A stretch of DNA of 64,000 nucleotides from Panax quinquefolius. Taxonomy: Eukaryota; Streptophyta; Magnoliopsida; Apiales; Araliaceae. The notes below the pieces were generated by a model. It ran no database searches, was not told where the DNA came from, and saw nothing but the letters and a program-made list of their open reading frames with translations. The stretch lies in the NCBI GenBank assembly GCA_020205615.1, contig CM035156.1:17573128-17637127 (forward strand), written 5' to 3'. The position numbers were made by a program, and so were the translations under genes. This document shows, one piece after another, positions 11,296 to 22,449 of this stretch (its first letter is position 1; every line of letters begins with the position of its first letter).

Positions 11296-11343
11296 ATGTT
11301 CAAGCTAGGGTTTCTGATTCTCAAAAACCAAAATTCTAGTTAA
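11296..11343 (+). CDS. uORF in PPR 5' leader
   Basis: A 15-codon upstream ORF (MFKLGFLILKNQNSS) lies in the probable 5' leader and ends 32 bases before the PPR start codon. Such uORFs often lower translation of the main ORF. Whether it is in the mRNA depends on the unmapped transcription start. Confidence 0.35.
   Translation: MFKLGFLILKNQNSS
11305..11315 (+). promoter_or_regulatory. Telo-box (ctagggtttct)
   Basis: The reverse complement reads AGAAACCCTAG, matching the AAACCCTA telo-box common in promoters and leaders of plant genes for ribosomal proteins and other housekeeping functions. It lies about 60 bases upstream of the PPR ATG and overlaps the uORF. Confidence 0.5.
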
Positions 11344-11375
11344 TTTCATCTGGGTTTTAAGCATCAAATCAATTA

Positions 11376-12881
11376 ATGGGCAAGGACAAGAGGCGAGAAC
11401 GCCGCGAAGATTCTTCATCATCATCGACGTCAAAGATTAACCCCAAAAAGCGCAACCTTTCATCGGATTCCGCCTCTCATCGAGAACAAGTAGGAAAGCG
11501 TCCAACTTTCGTTTCATATAATGATACACCCAATTTGCCACCAAAAGTAAAATTACTCTGTGAAATCATAGCAAACACTCCTTCTGTAAGTATTGAAAAA
11601 GTTCTCGATGATACAGGCGTTCGGGTTTCCCAAGAAGATGTTGAAGAAGTCTTGAAATTGTCTTATGGGTTCCCGGGTCCATCTGTCAAATTTTTCAGGT
11701 GGGCCGGCTATCAGCTCAACGACAAACATAGTCCATATTCATGGAATTTGGTTGTTGATTTATTAGGTAAAAATTCTTTATTTGATGCAATGTGGGATGC
11801 AATTAAGTCGATGAAGAAAGAAGGTTTACTTTCTCTGGCTACATTTGCTTCTGTATTTAGTAGTTATGTGATTTCTGACTGTGTTCAAGAAGCTATTATG
11901 ACTTTCGAGGTGATGGAACAATACGGTTGTCCGCAAGACATTGTGGCATTGAATTCGCTTCTTAGCGCAATCTGTAGGGATGGCAAGGTTGTGCAAGCTA
12001 AAGATTTTTTGAATATTGCCAAGGAGAAGATAAGGACTGATTCCGATACTTATGCCATTTTGTTAGAGGGCTGGGAGAATGAGAAGGATGTGGCAGGTGC
12101 TAGGCAAACTTTTACTGAAATGGTGATGGATATTGGGTGGGATCCTAGCAATGTGCCTGCGTATGATTCATATTTGATTACTTTGCTTAAGGGTCCTGAT
12201 GGTATGCGTGAGGTCTTTAAGTTTTTTGATACAATGAAGGAAAGAAGGTGTTACCCTGGAGTTAAGTTCTTGAAGGTTGCACTGCAGGAGTGTGTGAGGA
12301 AGGGTGATGCAAAAGCTGCTGAGTTGCTTTGGGGGGTAATGGTTGAGAGGAATGGTTGTAGAGCTGATACCGAGATGTATAATTCTATGATGGCTTTACA
12401 TTGTTATGTCAAGGAAACTGATTTAGCTATTAGATTGTTGGATGAGATGGTTTATAATGGGGCGTTTCCGGATGGTCAAACTTATAATGTATTATTACAC
12501 TTCTTGCTTAAGGAAAGACGACTAAAAGAGGCTTCACCTTTATTGACTGAGATGATTCAGAATGAGTGCGTGCCGACCCATGAAAATTGTAATTCAGCAA
12601 TTAGGGTTTATGTGGACTGTGGGGACCCGTATACGGCTATTAAGATCTGGAAATGCATGCTTGAGAGTTATGATTCGGACTTGGATGAAGCAGGGAATTT
12701 GTTGGTTGTGGGCCTTCGTGATCGCAAGAGGATCCCTGAAGCAGTAAAGTATGCCGAGGATATGATTGATCGAGGGATCAAGTTGAACTCCTCCACATTG
12801 TCAAAGCTGAAGCAGGCCCTCTCAAAAGCGGGAAAGGAACCAGTTTATGATCAGCTTTTGAGAAAATGGAAGCTTCATTAG
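11376..12881 (+). CDS. P-class pentatricopeptide repeat protein
   Basis: An intact intronless 501-residue protein. Residues 1-50 are charged and serine-rich (GKDKRRERRED, then KINPKKR). Residues 95-115 hold the GPSVKFFRWAGYQ segment seen before the repeats in many P-class PPR proteins. From about 118 to the C-terminus there are roughly ten 35-residue helical repeats, with hallmarks such as YSWNLVVDLLGK, AYDSYLITLL, EMYNSMMALHC and TYNVLLHFLL-KERRLKEA. There is no E/E+/DYW editing tail, so it is the P subclass. Known P-class proteins bind single-stranded RNA and stabilise, splice or help translate organelle transcripts. Intronless structure is usual for the family. The N-terminus has many acidic residues and clustered basic ones, so it is not a clear mitochondrial or plastid presequence and nuclear or cytosolic location is possible. 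The ATG chosen is the first in frame and has G at +4. The gene has many CAG/CTG triplets with no frame damage, unlike the surrounding repeats. Confidence 0.95.
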   Translation: MGKDKRRERREDSSSSSTSKINPKKRNLSSDSASHREQVGKRPTFVSYNDTPNLPPKVKLLCEIIANTPSVSIEKVLDDTGVRVSQEDVEEVLKLSYGFPGPSVKFFRWAGYQLNDKHSPYSWNLVVDLLGKNSLFDAMWDAIKSMKKEGLLSLATFASVFSSYVISDCVQEAIMTFEVMEQYGCPQDIVALNSLLSAICRDGKVVQAKDFLNIAKEKIRTDSDTYAILLEGWENEKDVAGARQTFTEMVMDIGWDPSNVPAYDSYLITLLKGPDGMREVFKFFDTMKERRCYPGVKFLKVALQECVRKGDAKAAELLWGVMVERNGCRADTEMYNSMMALHCYVKETDLAIRLLDEMVYNGAFPDGQTYNVLLHFLLKERRLKEASPLLTEMIQNECVPTHENCNSAIRVYVDCGDPYTAIKIWKCMLESYDSDLDEAGNLLVVGLRDRKRIPEAVKYAEDMIDRGIKLNSSTLSKLKQALSKAGKEPVYDQLLRKWKLH

Positions 12882-13590
12882 TTAGGTTGGAACTTGTCTA
12901 AATTATTAATCAACTAGCATGCATTAATTTATAACCGTTTTCAGTCCTTATTCCAGTTACCTAATATATAGACAAAAATTAGATGGATGTCTGTACTGCC
13001 TATTACTGTCTTTTGATATATTTAGAACTCTCTTTTTCACCTGAACCATTAGAACTTATTATTCTGATCCATGGGCTGATGATTGAATAGGTTCATTTCT
13101 TTCATTTGTTTGGTGTTTATCTAGATTTATCTATCGTTTTACTTTTTTCCTTTTGTCTTTTCTGAATTCATGCATTTGAGCAGAATTCTTAATTTCAAGT
13201 TTTGTTCACAAAATTTTATATGAGCTGATCTACTTTGTTATTCATGAGCAGAAATATTAAGCACTTATTAGCATGTACATAAAAGTGTATTTAGTGGTAT
13301 TTTTTGTGGAGTTGAAACTCTTATTATACGTCTCTGTGCATGCAGTGATATAGCTTGTTAGATTTTACTTGTATTTGACAGGGGAATACCGTGCATGTTT
13401 TATTTGGCTGGCCTTCTCCTACCACCACTAGAATTTAAATAATTTCAGAGAATGAGTTGACATGAGTTATTGTGGTAACATAATTGTCAGGAGTCAGCTC
13501 TATACGGTTAAAGTAAAAAAAGAAGCTCTATATGGCTATGGTAGCATGGTTGCATAACCTTCAAGTGATGAAATTATGCATTCTTTTTTA
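12882..13590 (+). other. PPR 3' flank and probable 3' UTR
   Basis: T-rich, less extreme in AT than the upstream DNA, with no coding signal. A poly(A) signal could not be placed confidently. The strand asymmetry (T over A) would fit transcribed 3' UTR or intron, but this is only an impression. Confidence 0.4.
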
Positions 13591-13593
13591 CTT

Positions 13594-13804
13594 TTTGATG
13601 CTCGTAGGCCTAAAAGTTAAAGTGGAAATTATTTTTAAATACCATGTGTATGAACCATGGTGGAGGCAGTTTAAGGCTTCAATTATGAAGCTTTTGTTTT
13701 CTTTTTCACATTTTTGATGGTCTTTGGGATTAGTTAAAAGAGGAAGTTATTTCTAAATACCATTTACCAACCATGGTGGAGGCTGTTCAAGTCTTCTGGT
13801 TGCA
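13594..13804. repeat. Diverged tandem duplication of about 100 bp
   Basis: The two units (about 13594-13692 and 13712-13804) share ttttgatg, 'gttaaag(t/a)gga', 'ttatttttaaataccat' and 'aaccatggtggaggc(a/t)gtt'. They have drifted apart and are noncoding. Confidence 0.7.
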
Positions 13805-13809
13805 AGTTA

Positions 13810-15500
13810 TCATCGTACATGCAAAAGCATACTTTGTGTTGCAGATCCAATTTATTACATTTTAGTGACATGTTCTTCCTTTGTTATGTTTAGCCTTAAG
13901 TTTTTCGTTGTTACCTACTAGACCTACGTCAAGATGATCCCCTTTGAAGCATTGGTAATGTTCTCTTGGACTCGGTTGTTAATTATTTGGTATTATTTTT
14001 TCTGGGATAAATTAATTGTAATTACTGTAGATCTTTTAATGACAGTGGGTTGATTATTTTAGATTAGTAATTAGGAGTTTGTTTCCTTGTGGCTTACTAA
14101 ATTAGGTTCATACAAGTTATATTGAAATTTGGGCTTTTATGTTTTATATAAATTGATAACTTAGTGTTCTTTTCTGTGCTTCTATGATTCTTTGTAAGGA
14201 TAGGTTTCTTCCTTTTCTCCTTGCTCCTTGCTCCTTCATCAAATTGGAGTTGAATTATTTGAAATATAGCTCTGTGATTTTCTATGTTTCTTGTGATCCC
14301 TTGCAACGAAGATAGGTTTATTCCCCTCTCGCTCATCTTTCTTCCTCCTTTATCCGTTATTTTGAATTGCCCCATCTGGTTGTAGACTGTGTAATACCAC
14401 TTGTGCTATAGTAGTATTGCCATTATTAAAAATGTTCACTGCTGCTCATTTGCTTTTGCAATACCCAATATATGAGTTTGATAATATAGAAGTTTGATCT
14501 TTTATAAAGCTCAAACTGACGGCTAGGACTTTCTCTCCCTTGATATAAAATGCTAAAACAGTGACTCCTTAGGAGTTGCTACATAATCTTATCTATAGTC
14601 TGCCGACTCTGCTACTTATTCCAAATACCACTGTTACAATGCAAACCAACATTGTTTTCCCATTCAAATCAAGGTCAGTTGTATCTTTTGATGTTTAGGT
14701 TTGTGACTTGACAATGCAGCTTCAGCTTCTAATCCATCCTTGTCTCCGCTTCAATTTTTGAGGTCCTTTATTAGTTGTTAAATTGGTAGATCAGTTGGAC
14801 CAATTTTTCAATTTTACAAAGCTACTCTGACATCGGCTTGGCTCTTTTAATATTAGTTTTGATTGTATATGTGAGCTCATTAACATAACAAGATCTACTA
14901 CTTGAATAATCCTAGACAATATGCTACTCTTTTTTTTTTTTTATTTCATAAAACAAAAAAGGAAAAAGTAAAAACAGAGAGTCCTATATTATTTGTTGAT
15001 AGTATAAAATGGTACAATATTCGCAAGTTTGTTATTATGATAATTCTATTAATATGCTATCATAAGTAAACTAAACGCTTAATAAATTTGAGGATAAACA
15101 CGAAAATATACACTTAAATTTTCTTAAAATTCAGTGGAGCTGTTTTTAGTGAAATAGAGGTACCAACTCAAAACTTGGCTCTACTTATTTGCATGTCTTA
15201 TTTCAAAAGAACATAGAAGGGGTACTATTTAGGTGATTTTTACTTCTTCCTTTATTTTTTACTATTCCATCCCTTCCAAATTATAATATCATTATTAATT
15301 TTTGAAAATATATTTTAAACTCAAAATTGAGTTTATTCATTAAAATTATGAAATAATAACTATTATAATGAGCACTACTTTTAGATAGTTTGCAATAATC
15401 ATGACTAAAACTAATGGAATTCATTTTAATTTTAAACATGAAAATGTGGTAAATTAATTTTAAAAAGTGCTTATATTTTGGACTCAATTATTTTCGCCAT
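13810..15500. other. Noncoding stretch
   Basis: Moderately AT-rich DNA without a supported gene, including a T13 run near 14930. The antisense frame at 14097-14375 has no domain and irregular composition and is not called. An AT-rich segment without clear structure lies at 14900-15500. Confidence 0.6.
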
Positions 15501-15508
15501 TTGGTGGC

Positions 15509-15536
15509 ATAAAAAGAAGAAGAAGAAGAAGAAGAG
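15509..15536. repeat. (GAA)n microsatellite
   Basis: About eight consecutive AGA/GAA triplets. Confidence 0.9.
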
Positions 15537-15730
15537 GAAAAATTGTCATGTAGTAAAAAACATAAGAAAGGTATGTACAAGGTTTTCCTTGAATAACTTC
15601 TCCATACTGATGGAAACATGGAATGAACGATGAAATAAAAAAAAGGTTAACTGAGGTGCTATGTAAACCTGCAAATGTTTTAAATTAAATATCATATAAA
15701 TTAAATAATTTCTAATTAAATTGTGAATAT

Positions 15731-15790
15731 GCTGGAATATCTCAGTTAGTTTTAACCACAAGGTCGGAGTTTCAATCCCCTCCTTCTATA
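15731..15790 (+). mobile_element. tRNA-derived SINE relic
   Basis: Box A-like 'atctcagttagtttt' is followed by 'aaccacaaggtcggagtttcaatcccc', which resembles the anticodon-to-T-arm part and box B (GGTTCAAATCC-like) of plant SINE heads. The A-B spacing is too short for a functional tRNA, so part is deleted. It is not called as a tRNA. Confidence 0.45.
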
Positions 15791-17067
15791 TGTATATATG
15801 TATAGCTTATTAGCTTTAATGTTGTTATACATTAATTGATCATGGTTGTTGTGTTGTTGAATTGAACATTGATGTAATGATGTTACTAAAAATTGTATTA
15901 TAGTAGAATTAATATTATAAATTTATCATTGTAATTTTTGTAACACATATTTTTATATATAAATGAAAATGAAATTGAAGTTTTTCTAAGTTTTCATTTT
16001 TATGTCTCATTTTTGTATGTTCTATCTCAGGCTCAAACTCGAATTGAAAGATTTGCGAATTACTCGTTGTGAAAACGGGTCGAGTAACTTCAATCTGAGT
16101 ACTATCGAGTAATTCATCAAATCTAGATTCGAATTCGAGTCGAACTTGAACACAAATTTTAAATTTAATCCAAGTCGAACTTAAGTATTAAGGTGTTTGG
16201 ATCAGTTCGACTCGATGTAGACGGATCACTAGGTGTTTTTATTTTTCTAAAATATTTAGCAGCCACAAATTGACTTATGGACATATCATGTGCATGATTA
16301 AGAATAAGATGCGATGGTTACACATGCATGTTTTTAGAGTCAATGCAAGTACAGATTTAATTAATTAATAACAAGTAGATAATTAATTGAATGGATAGGC
16401 TCATGTTTAACATGAGGAGAGACCGCCTGCAATACATGTGGTTGGTCCATCATTTTGATAGTCCTAACCAAACAAAAATATTACTATTAGCAAGTGTTCT
16501 TTTGGTACTATATAGGAGTATTAGCTAGTGTTGTCCATCCCTCGGAGACAACACTAATAATAAAAATCTCATTTAACTTTAAACTTTTCATATAATTAAC
16601 AAGGTATATGTATTAAAGATTTTCAAATATAATCTTATACTTAATTGTTGCTTAATAAAGCGTTTGATGGAACTTTAAAGTTAAATGTATCACCCCTCAA
16701 GTTTTGAAGGTTAAAATGTGAACAGAACTTTAGAGTTCGACAAGTATTCATTCCCCTTTCTAGGTGGAAATTTTGATCAAATACTCCTATTCAAAAGTGT
16801 TTCGAACTAATATAAAAGATTTTCTTTAATAACATAGCATTAGTCAGCTGTTATGTCTCGTCTTGTCTCGTCTTATGTCACCTATTACTGAATAGTTATG
16901 AAATGATTTAAAAGACAAATATATTTATTTTTTTATGGTAAGTTGGTCAATTGACTATGCTGATATGCAGAGAGATTACCTCCTGATATGTTTGTCGACA
17001 CTGTATTAATTAATTGATCAAAATTAATTTCAACATAAATACTCCCCAAATATATATATATATATAT
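15791..17067. other. Noncoding stretch with degenerate GAGTCGA-type repeats
   Basis: No gene is supported. At 16020-16230 there are dispersed 'cgagt', 'gagtcgaac' and 'cgaattcgagt' words of a kind common in old plant repeats. The rest is unremarkable AT-rich DNA, ending in an (AT)n run at 17051-17070. Confidence 0.5.
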
Positions 17068-17304
17068 ATAGAGCAGGATCAAACAGATACTTATCTTACT
17101 CACCCGTGTTCCCCTTTTAGCAGCGGACCGTGATTTCTTTGATGGCCATATAAATGTCGCCTATACTTTTAACGACGGACAACATATATATAGTCGCTAA
17201 AAGTATAGATTTACGTATTAGATGACCGAACCGTCGCCGTCAAAATCGCTAAAGGAAGGTGAGCACGAGTGAGTAAGATAAGGAGTATGCACTTGATCCG
17301 GACC
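17068..17304. mobile_element. MITE with TIRs of about 38 bp in (TA)n
   Basis: The left end (gagcaggatcaaacag, then acttatcttactcacccgtg) is matched in inverted form at the right (cacgagtgagtaagataagg, then cacttgatccgg). The interior has gtcgctaaaagtatag/'atcgctaaa' motifs that also pair in part with the left half. Both ends are bordered by TA dinucleotide repeats, so it probably inserted at TA-rich DNA. It has no coding capacity. Confidence 0.75.
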
Positions 17305-17636
17305 GTATATATATATACAAAACACAAGTGATTTTAAAAAAACTCAATCTCCCGCTCAAGCTATTAAAAGATCGGGACCGTTAAAAACTTTGGATAAATC
17401 TAACCATTCAATACTAATTGTATCTACAAGGGTAACAAAACACGGAGGAAAAAAACAAGGGTTTCAGTTAGCTTCACTAATACTATTAGTTTCCAAAACC
17501 GTAGCATACACAGTGAGGATGAGAAAGAGAGTCCACTGGAAAGAAGAGAGAAAGAGAGGCCAAAACCAATCACTAAGCTAGCTAGGTAAATGATCATATA
17601 CAAGCGTCACGAAGGCAACAGATTTGCTTTGCAAGC

Positions 17637-17899
17637 ATGGAAGGAGGTTACGGTGGTGGGCGGCGAGGTAATTCATGGGTGGTGCAGTGGTGGACGCCAT
17701 GGAGGAAGTGGAGGAGGCGAGGCTATGGTGCCACCATGGTGGACGCTATGGAGGAAGTGACGGTGGCGGTGGGGAAAGGGGTTATGGTGGTAGTAGTAGA
17801 GGAGGGGTTATGGTGGCGGTGGTAGAGGATGGTGGAAGCTGGCACTGTAGTGATGGTGGAGGCTATGGGCGAGGATATGGTGGTAATTCACAAAGTTGA
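17637..17899 (+). pseudogene. Glycine-rich protein, frame-broken
   Basis: Starting at ATG 17637 the frame reads MEGGYGGGRRGNSW and then loses glycine character. The other two frames pick it up in turn: GGRHGGSGGG near 17690-17720, GGRYGGSDGGGGERGYGGSS near 17740-17800, and DGGGYGRGYGGNSQS with a stop at 17897-17899. The alternation of glycine/tyrosine-rich segments among frames suggests a glycine-rich protein gene with several indels, or a GGN-repeat region that merely looks coding. AG/gtaatt just after the stop and 'tttgctttgcaag' before the ATG could be splice sites, unproven. Glycine-rich proteins act in cell walls or RNA binding; no RNA-recognition motif is visible here. Confidence 0.45.
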
Positions 17900-18213
17900 G
17901 GTAATTAATATTCTCGCCCTTTTCTTCTTTAAGTTAATAGCTTAATTTCTCCCATCAAACTCTCTTTTCTAACACGCAGTAGGTTTGCCCTTTCTTTTCT
18001 TTTTTTCTCTTTGTATATATTTGTGTTTTTTATATAATACATAAATGATGAAGTTAGTGTTTATCGCAAAAATCTTTGGCACTCCCTCTTATGATTTATT
18101 TTTCTGTTTGATATGTTTCCCCATTTTGGATGTTGAATTATAGATTTCATGGCTATCTTTCCCTCTCTATGTATTTACGTGTGTTTCTGTTTGATATGTG
18201 ATCAATGCACTTG
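17900..18213. other. Flank of the gypsy insertion
   Basis: T-rich noncoding DNA with no recognised feature. Its last five bases (acttg) do not match the five bases after the right LTR (gtagg), so a target-site duplication is not confirmed. Confidence 0.5.
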
Positions 18214-18765
18214 TGACGCCCCCAAAATAGGTATACATCACCCATTCTGAGTTGTCAATACATGGTACAGAAACAACTACAACTTTATTATTACAACAGT
18301 AAAACTGTGAGTTTGAATACAAATATTACTTCTAGACAATATCTATACTCAAATAAATTCTCATCACATTTATTGATACATTATTTTACAAAAATGGTGA
18401 GGACTACTAAACAATCCTTTCTAAAACCTTCATTCCATACCCCCTCTTGCACTCGCTTATATTCTCGCCTCCCGAGAAGAAAAATGGAACAAAAGGAAAA
18501 GGGTGAGCTCAACTAGCCCAAAGAAAGAATATTATGACTAAGATAATATACAACAAATTACCGTTAGTCTTCAACAGGAAAAATCTAATAGAATACAATA
18601 GACAACAAATTTTAAATCAATATTCGCAATGAATGAAATAATAATTCATTAGAAGAGTTAAGTAGAGAATGCAAACTACTATCTTCTATGTATGAATTTA
18701 AAAGTTCATCGCTCTATCTTTTATCCCCGTAACATCAATCAATATACATCCGAATCAAATATTCA

Positions 18766-18895
18766 TCTTTGCACTACAGTGCCAAAGATATTCATCACTG
18801 GGTCATGTTCATCTAAACACTGCTCATCTTTGCACTACGGCCAAAGATATTCTTCAGAAATCATTCATCTTTGCACTACAAAGCCAAAGATATTC
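18766..18895 (-). repeat. Hairpin-unit tandem array (3' LTR)
   Basis: Three to four units hold ATCTTTGCACTAC...GCCAAAGAT, where ATCTTTG and CAAAGAT can pair. The unit is about 40-50 bases. The same array is at 26228-26360 and 48590-48712. Confidence 0.75.
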
Positions 18896-19583
18896 CATAA
18901 TATCATCATTTAAGATCAAGATGATGAAAAATATTTTAAAGAAACGAATCCAAAGGAAACAAAATGACAAGGATTAAGGATTAAGGATTCGTATTTTTTT
19001 ATTCACGCCCAAAAATACCTCAAAAATAATCGCAGTGGTGTAAAATTCAAGAATGATCAAAACATGGATACAATCGTAGCTAGTATCCGTAATAGATATT
19101 TTGACAAAAAGAAGAAATTTTATTTTTCTATGAATAAAGGTCAGATATCGTGAATAGTGCCGAGTATCGTGAATAGTAACCCGACACCAAAAGATAGAAA
19201 TTCCACAAAAAACATCTTCACGCTTCATGAATAGTACTTCGTGAATAGTAACTTCGTGAATAAGAACTCATGAATAAGAACTCGTGAATAAGAACTCATG
19301 AATAATAACCCCGATATGGAAAAGTTCTAAATTTGATAAAAAGTTCCAACCAATATTTCAAAGATAATGATATTGAAGAAATAATATCATTTGAGAAGAA
19401 AATAACATCCTTACCTCGAAAGATCAAGACTTCTAAATTTAAACACCTTGATATAAAGCTATGACTTGGACTTGCACCGTATAGCAATACTCAAAGTATA
19501 CTCAAAATACTCACAAGAATACGCCGATAATATAGAGAGAAAAACTTCAGCTTTACGTGTGATTTTCAATTCTAACCTAAGAC

Positions 19584-19595
19584 CCTATTTATAGA
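19584..19595 (-). promoter_or_regulatory. TATA box in 3' LTR
   Basis: The - strand reads tctataaatagg. It is equivalent to the motifs in the 5' LTR at 27052-27063 and the post-gap LTR at 49394-49405. Confidence 0.6.
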
Positions 19596-20938
19596 AAATC
19601 GCTTAGAACACCAAAGTTAGTAAAATTTAATATAATAATATTATATATATTACAAATTCTCTCGCACCTAGAACCATCTGAATTCAGCAACTTGCATGTG
19701 TTTAATGAGGCTAACCAAACACAAAAAATGTTTTTGTAATTAAAATATTTTAAACTTCCAAAAATCAATTATTTCGGAGCTTCGGAACTTCAATAATTCA
19801 TAATAAATAGCCCTTTTATCAGAAAATTCGAATCTCATGACTTTTTATAGGAAATTCAATTCTCTACAACTTTGCAGAAGAAAGTTTTCCCAAATTCCAA
19901 ACATAAATTGACCGAAATCCACAAACGGGCGATTTTACAAGCTATAATCAAATTTCAGTCAATAAATGGGGTCCACCGACATGTTTAACATGTTTTAAAC
20001 ATTTATTGCAACAAAAATACTCTTCCTCCTCGTATACTCATATATCCCACATTCGTTGTAAAAATATCACCATTATTATATTATTAAAATATAATAATAT
20101 ATTTAAATGAATTATTTTATCAGAAAAAGATAAAATTTCAATTTTCAACAATTGTCACATTAAAATTTTTCTCCATCTATATCCACATAAAATCAATATT
20201 TTCCTCATCATATGAATCAATAATTAATTATTCACAAATAATATTACGTAATCACAATATCGACAACCGTGCGCTCCTGTGAAAGAGGGGCTTTCCAATA
20301 AGAATTTCTTCTTCTGCGCACAGTAATTAGGTGACCAAACCTCTCCTGTAGACGTAACTTTCTAGACATTGCCAATAATGTTATCTAATAATATTATTCA
20401 GATAATATGAATTATTGCTTCAATAATGAAAAATAATGTGTAATGACAATTATCAAACAACAAAGAATATAAAATATCAACGCAAAGAATTATTAACTCA
20501 ATAAAATAATCGAATAAGAATTATCGTAACCATTATTGAGTAGTGCCTTCTTTACGTAAGAATCAATAATAATGGTGCAATACCGCAAAGCACCGTGTGT
20601 TTTAACCACCGAGTATTTTAACGACAAGATAATCAGTGAATAACTACGCCGTTATTTTTAACCAACTTATATTTGTCGCTTTCTTCAACCAATCGCTCAC
20701 ATGGGCCCACACATGGTCAAGGCACCGTCGCATTTAATATTCCCCGACAAAGATTTAATATTCCACGACCCAAACGAATATTCCCCGACAACAATGAATA
20801 TTTTATAACCACTTGCTTATTTTGAAATATTTATGATTTTACCCCCTAATTATCCACATTAATCAAATCAACCCTTACTATTTCAAAATAATAAATAGAG
20901 AAAATTAAATTTCATTAATAATAAGTTGGGGTCTTACA

Positions 20939-20949
20939 ACCTCCCTCCT
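20939..20949 (-). other. Polypurine tract
   Basis: Aggagggaggt on the - strand lies immediately before the 3' LTR, at the plus-strand primer position. Confidence 0.85.
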
Positions 20950-20954
20950 TATGA

Positions 20955-21400
20955 AATTTCGTCCTCGAAATCGACGTGACGACTGTGTTTCAAAAAGGTG
21001 AGGATACCTCGCTTTCATTTCCGCTTCCAATTCCTGTGTCATTTCTTCTATAAGATGATTCCTCCACAAAACTTTAACTCGTGGTATGACCTTTTCATGA
21101 TAGGACATGCTCCTTCCTATCCAAAATCTTGACAGGTACCTCCTCATACGTTAAGTCTTCGGCTATCTCGTCCGGTTCTAACTCTATAACGTGATTCGGG
21201 TCTTTCACATATTTACGAAGTACAGATATGTGAAACACATTATGAACACGAGACATACTTGGAGGTAACGCGAGTCTATAGGCTACATTTCCTACTCGGT
21301 CAAGAATTTGAAATGGACCAATAAATCGTGGATTGAGCTTTCCTCTCTTCCCAAATCTTGTAACTCCCTTTCCACGGAGTAACTCGCAACAATACATGAT
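20955..21400 (-). pseudogene. Integrase C-terminal / chromodomain-like region
   Basis: The frames hold GKRGKLNPRFIGPFQILDRV, AYRLALPPSMSRVHNVFHIS and VPVKILDRKEHV, then a VLWRNH segment and KARYPHLF. These are conserved tail motifs of plant Del/Tekay-type elements, whose group II chromodomain is thought to guide integration into heterochromatin. The frame changes near 21130 and again near 21310. The equivalent copy on the other strand is at 1-576. Confidence 0.85.
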
Positions 21401-21499
21401 CCCCTACACTAAATTCCACGCCCTTTCGATGAAGATCCGCATAACTCTTTTGTCGATCTTGTGCCGCTTTGTATACGCTTGTCGAATCATTTGAATCTT

Positions 21500-22225
21500 T
21501 TCTAGTAGTCATACGTCTTAACTCGGGTCCCAACAATGTTGCTTCACCCACCTCATCCCAACATATTGAGAACGACATTTTCGTCCCATATAATGCTTCA
21601 ATGGAGCCACACCTATACTTGCTCGATAACCGTTGTTTGTAGAGAATTCCACCAATGGTAAATACTTATCCCAACCGCCTTTTGAAGTCTAGGACACGAG
21701 TCTTAATAGATCTTCAAGAGTTTGAATAGTCCTCTCTCGATTGTCCGTCCGTTTGAGGATGGTATGTCAACTAAATCGCAAATTGCGCTCCATAGCTTTT
21801 TGCAAGCTAACCCAAAATCTTGAAGTGAATCTTGGGTCACGATCCAAACTATGGATACTTGGCATGCCATGCAACCTCACAATCTCATTCACGCATATAC
21901 TAGCAAGACGCTCAAGGAATAAGTCTCCGTGACGGAAGAAATGAAAGCGCACTTGGTTAATCTATCAACAATAACCCAAATAGCATTGATGCCTTGAGAA
22001 ACCGTAGGAAGACCCGTAATCTAAATCCATGGTAATGTGTTCCCACTTCCATTTCGAATCTCAAGTGGTTGCAACGGACCCTTAGGTACCGATGCTCCGC
22101 CTTTACACGCTGACAAGTTAAACACATCGAGATAAACTTTGCAATCTCTCTCTTCATATTGTTCCACAAAAATGTATGTCAAGATCACGATACATTTTAG
22201 TACTTCCAGGATGAATTGCAAATGG
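21500..22225 (-). pseudogene. Integrase core (zinc finger and DDE domain)
   Basis: The CLTCQ part of the HHCC zinc finger is at 22110-22124, in the context MKREIAKFISMCLTCQ. The first catalytic Asp is in WEHITMDF near 22023-22048. The second is in DRDPRF near 21829-21849. The catalytic Glu is in ERTIQTLED near 21720-21740. The order and spacing fit retroviral-type DDE integrases, which insert the cDNA into the genome. Frames switch between the motifs. Confidence 0.88.
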
Positions 22226-22449
22226 TGTATTGTGTGCCTCCATCATAATCTTGTACTTCAAATCGAGTCGTTAGAACACAAAGTCTAGAGTGGACTCAAG
22301 TATTCCTTCTTCATCAATTCTCGCCCTAATAGCTCCTTCTTGTACTTTCTTCTTCATACGATCGCCTCCGGTCTGCGGCTCGAGCAACCTTAAATTTTTC
22401 TATTAAAGTTGGCTATGCGATATATACTTGACATCATCGCACTCGCTCC

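Larger units (their letters stand above)
18214..20938 (-). repeat. 3' LTR of gypsy element
   Basis: 2725 bases, TGTAAGACCCCAACTT to TTTTGGGGGCGTCA on the - strand. It contains the AATATTC palindrome module near 20728-20800, a TATA box at 19584-19595, the 14-15 bp array (19225-19315) and hairpin units (18766-18895). Confidence 0.92.

Noticed and set aside
14097..14375. 92-codon antisense frame downstream of the PPR gene
   Set aside because: No domain, irregular composition, and the opposite strand is T-rich noncoding DNA.
15731..15790. tRNA gene
   Set aside because: The T-arm-like part is present, but the A-box to B-box distance is too short and no acceptor stem closes; kept as a SINE relic.
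17390..17581. 63-codon frame upstream of the glycine-rich stretch
   Set aside because: Basic, low-information sequence with no domain; could be leader or intron of the glycine-rich locus but nothing supports coding.
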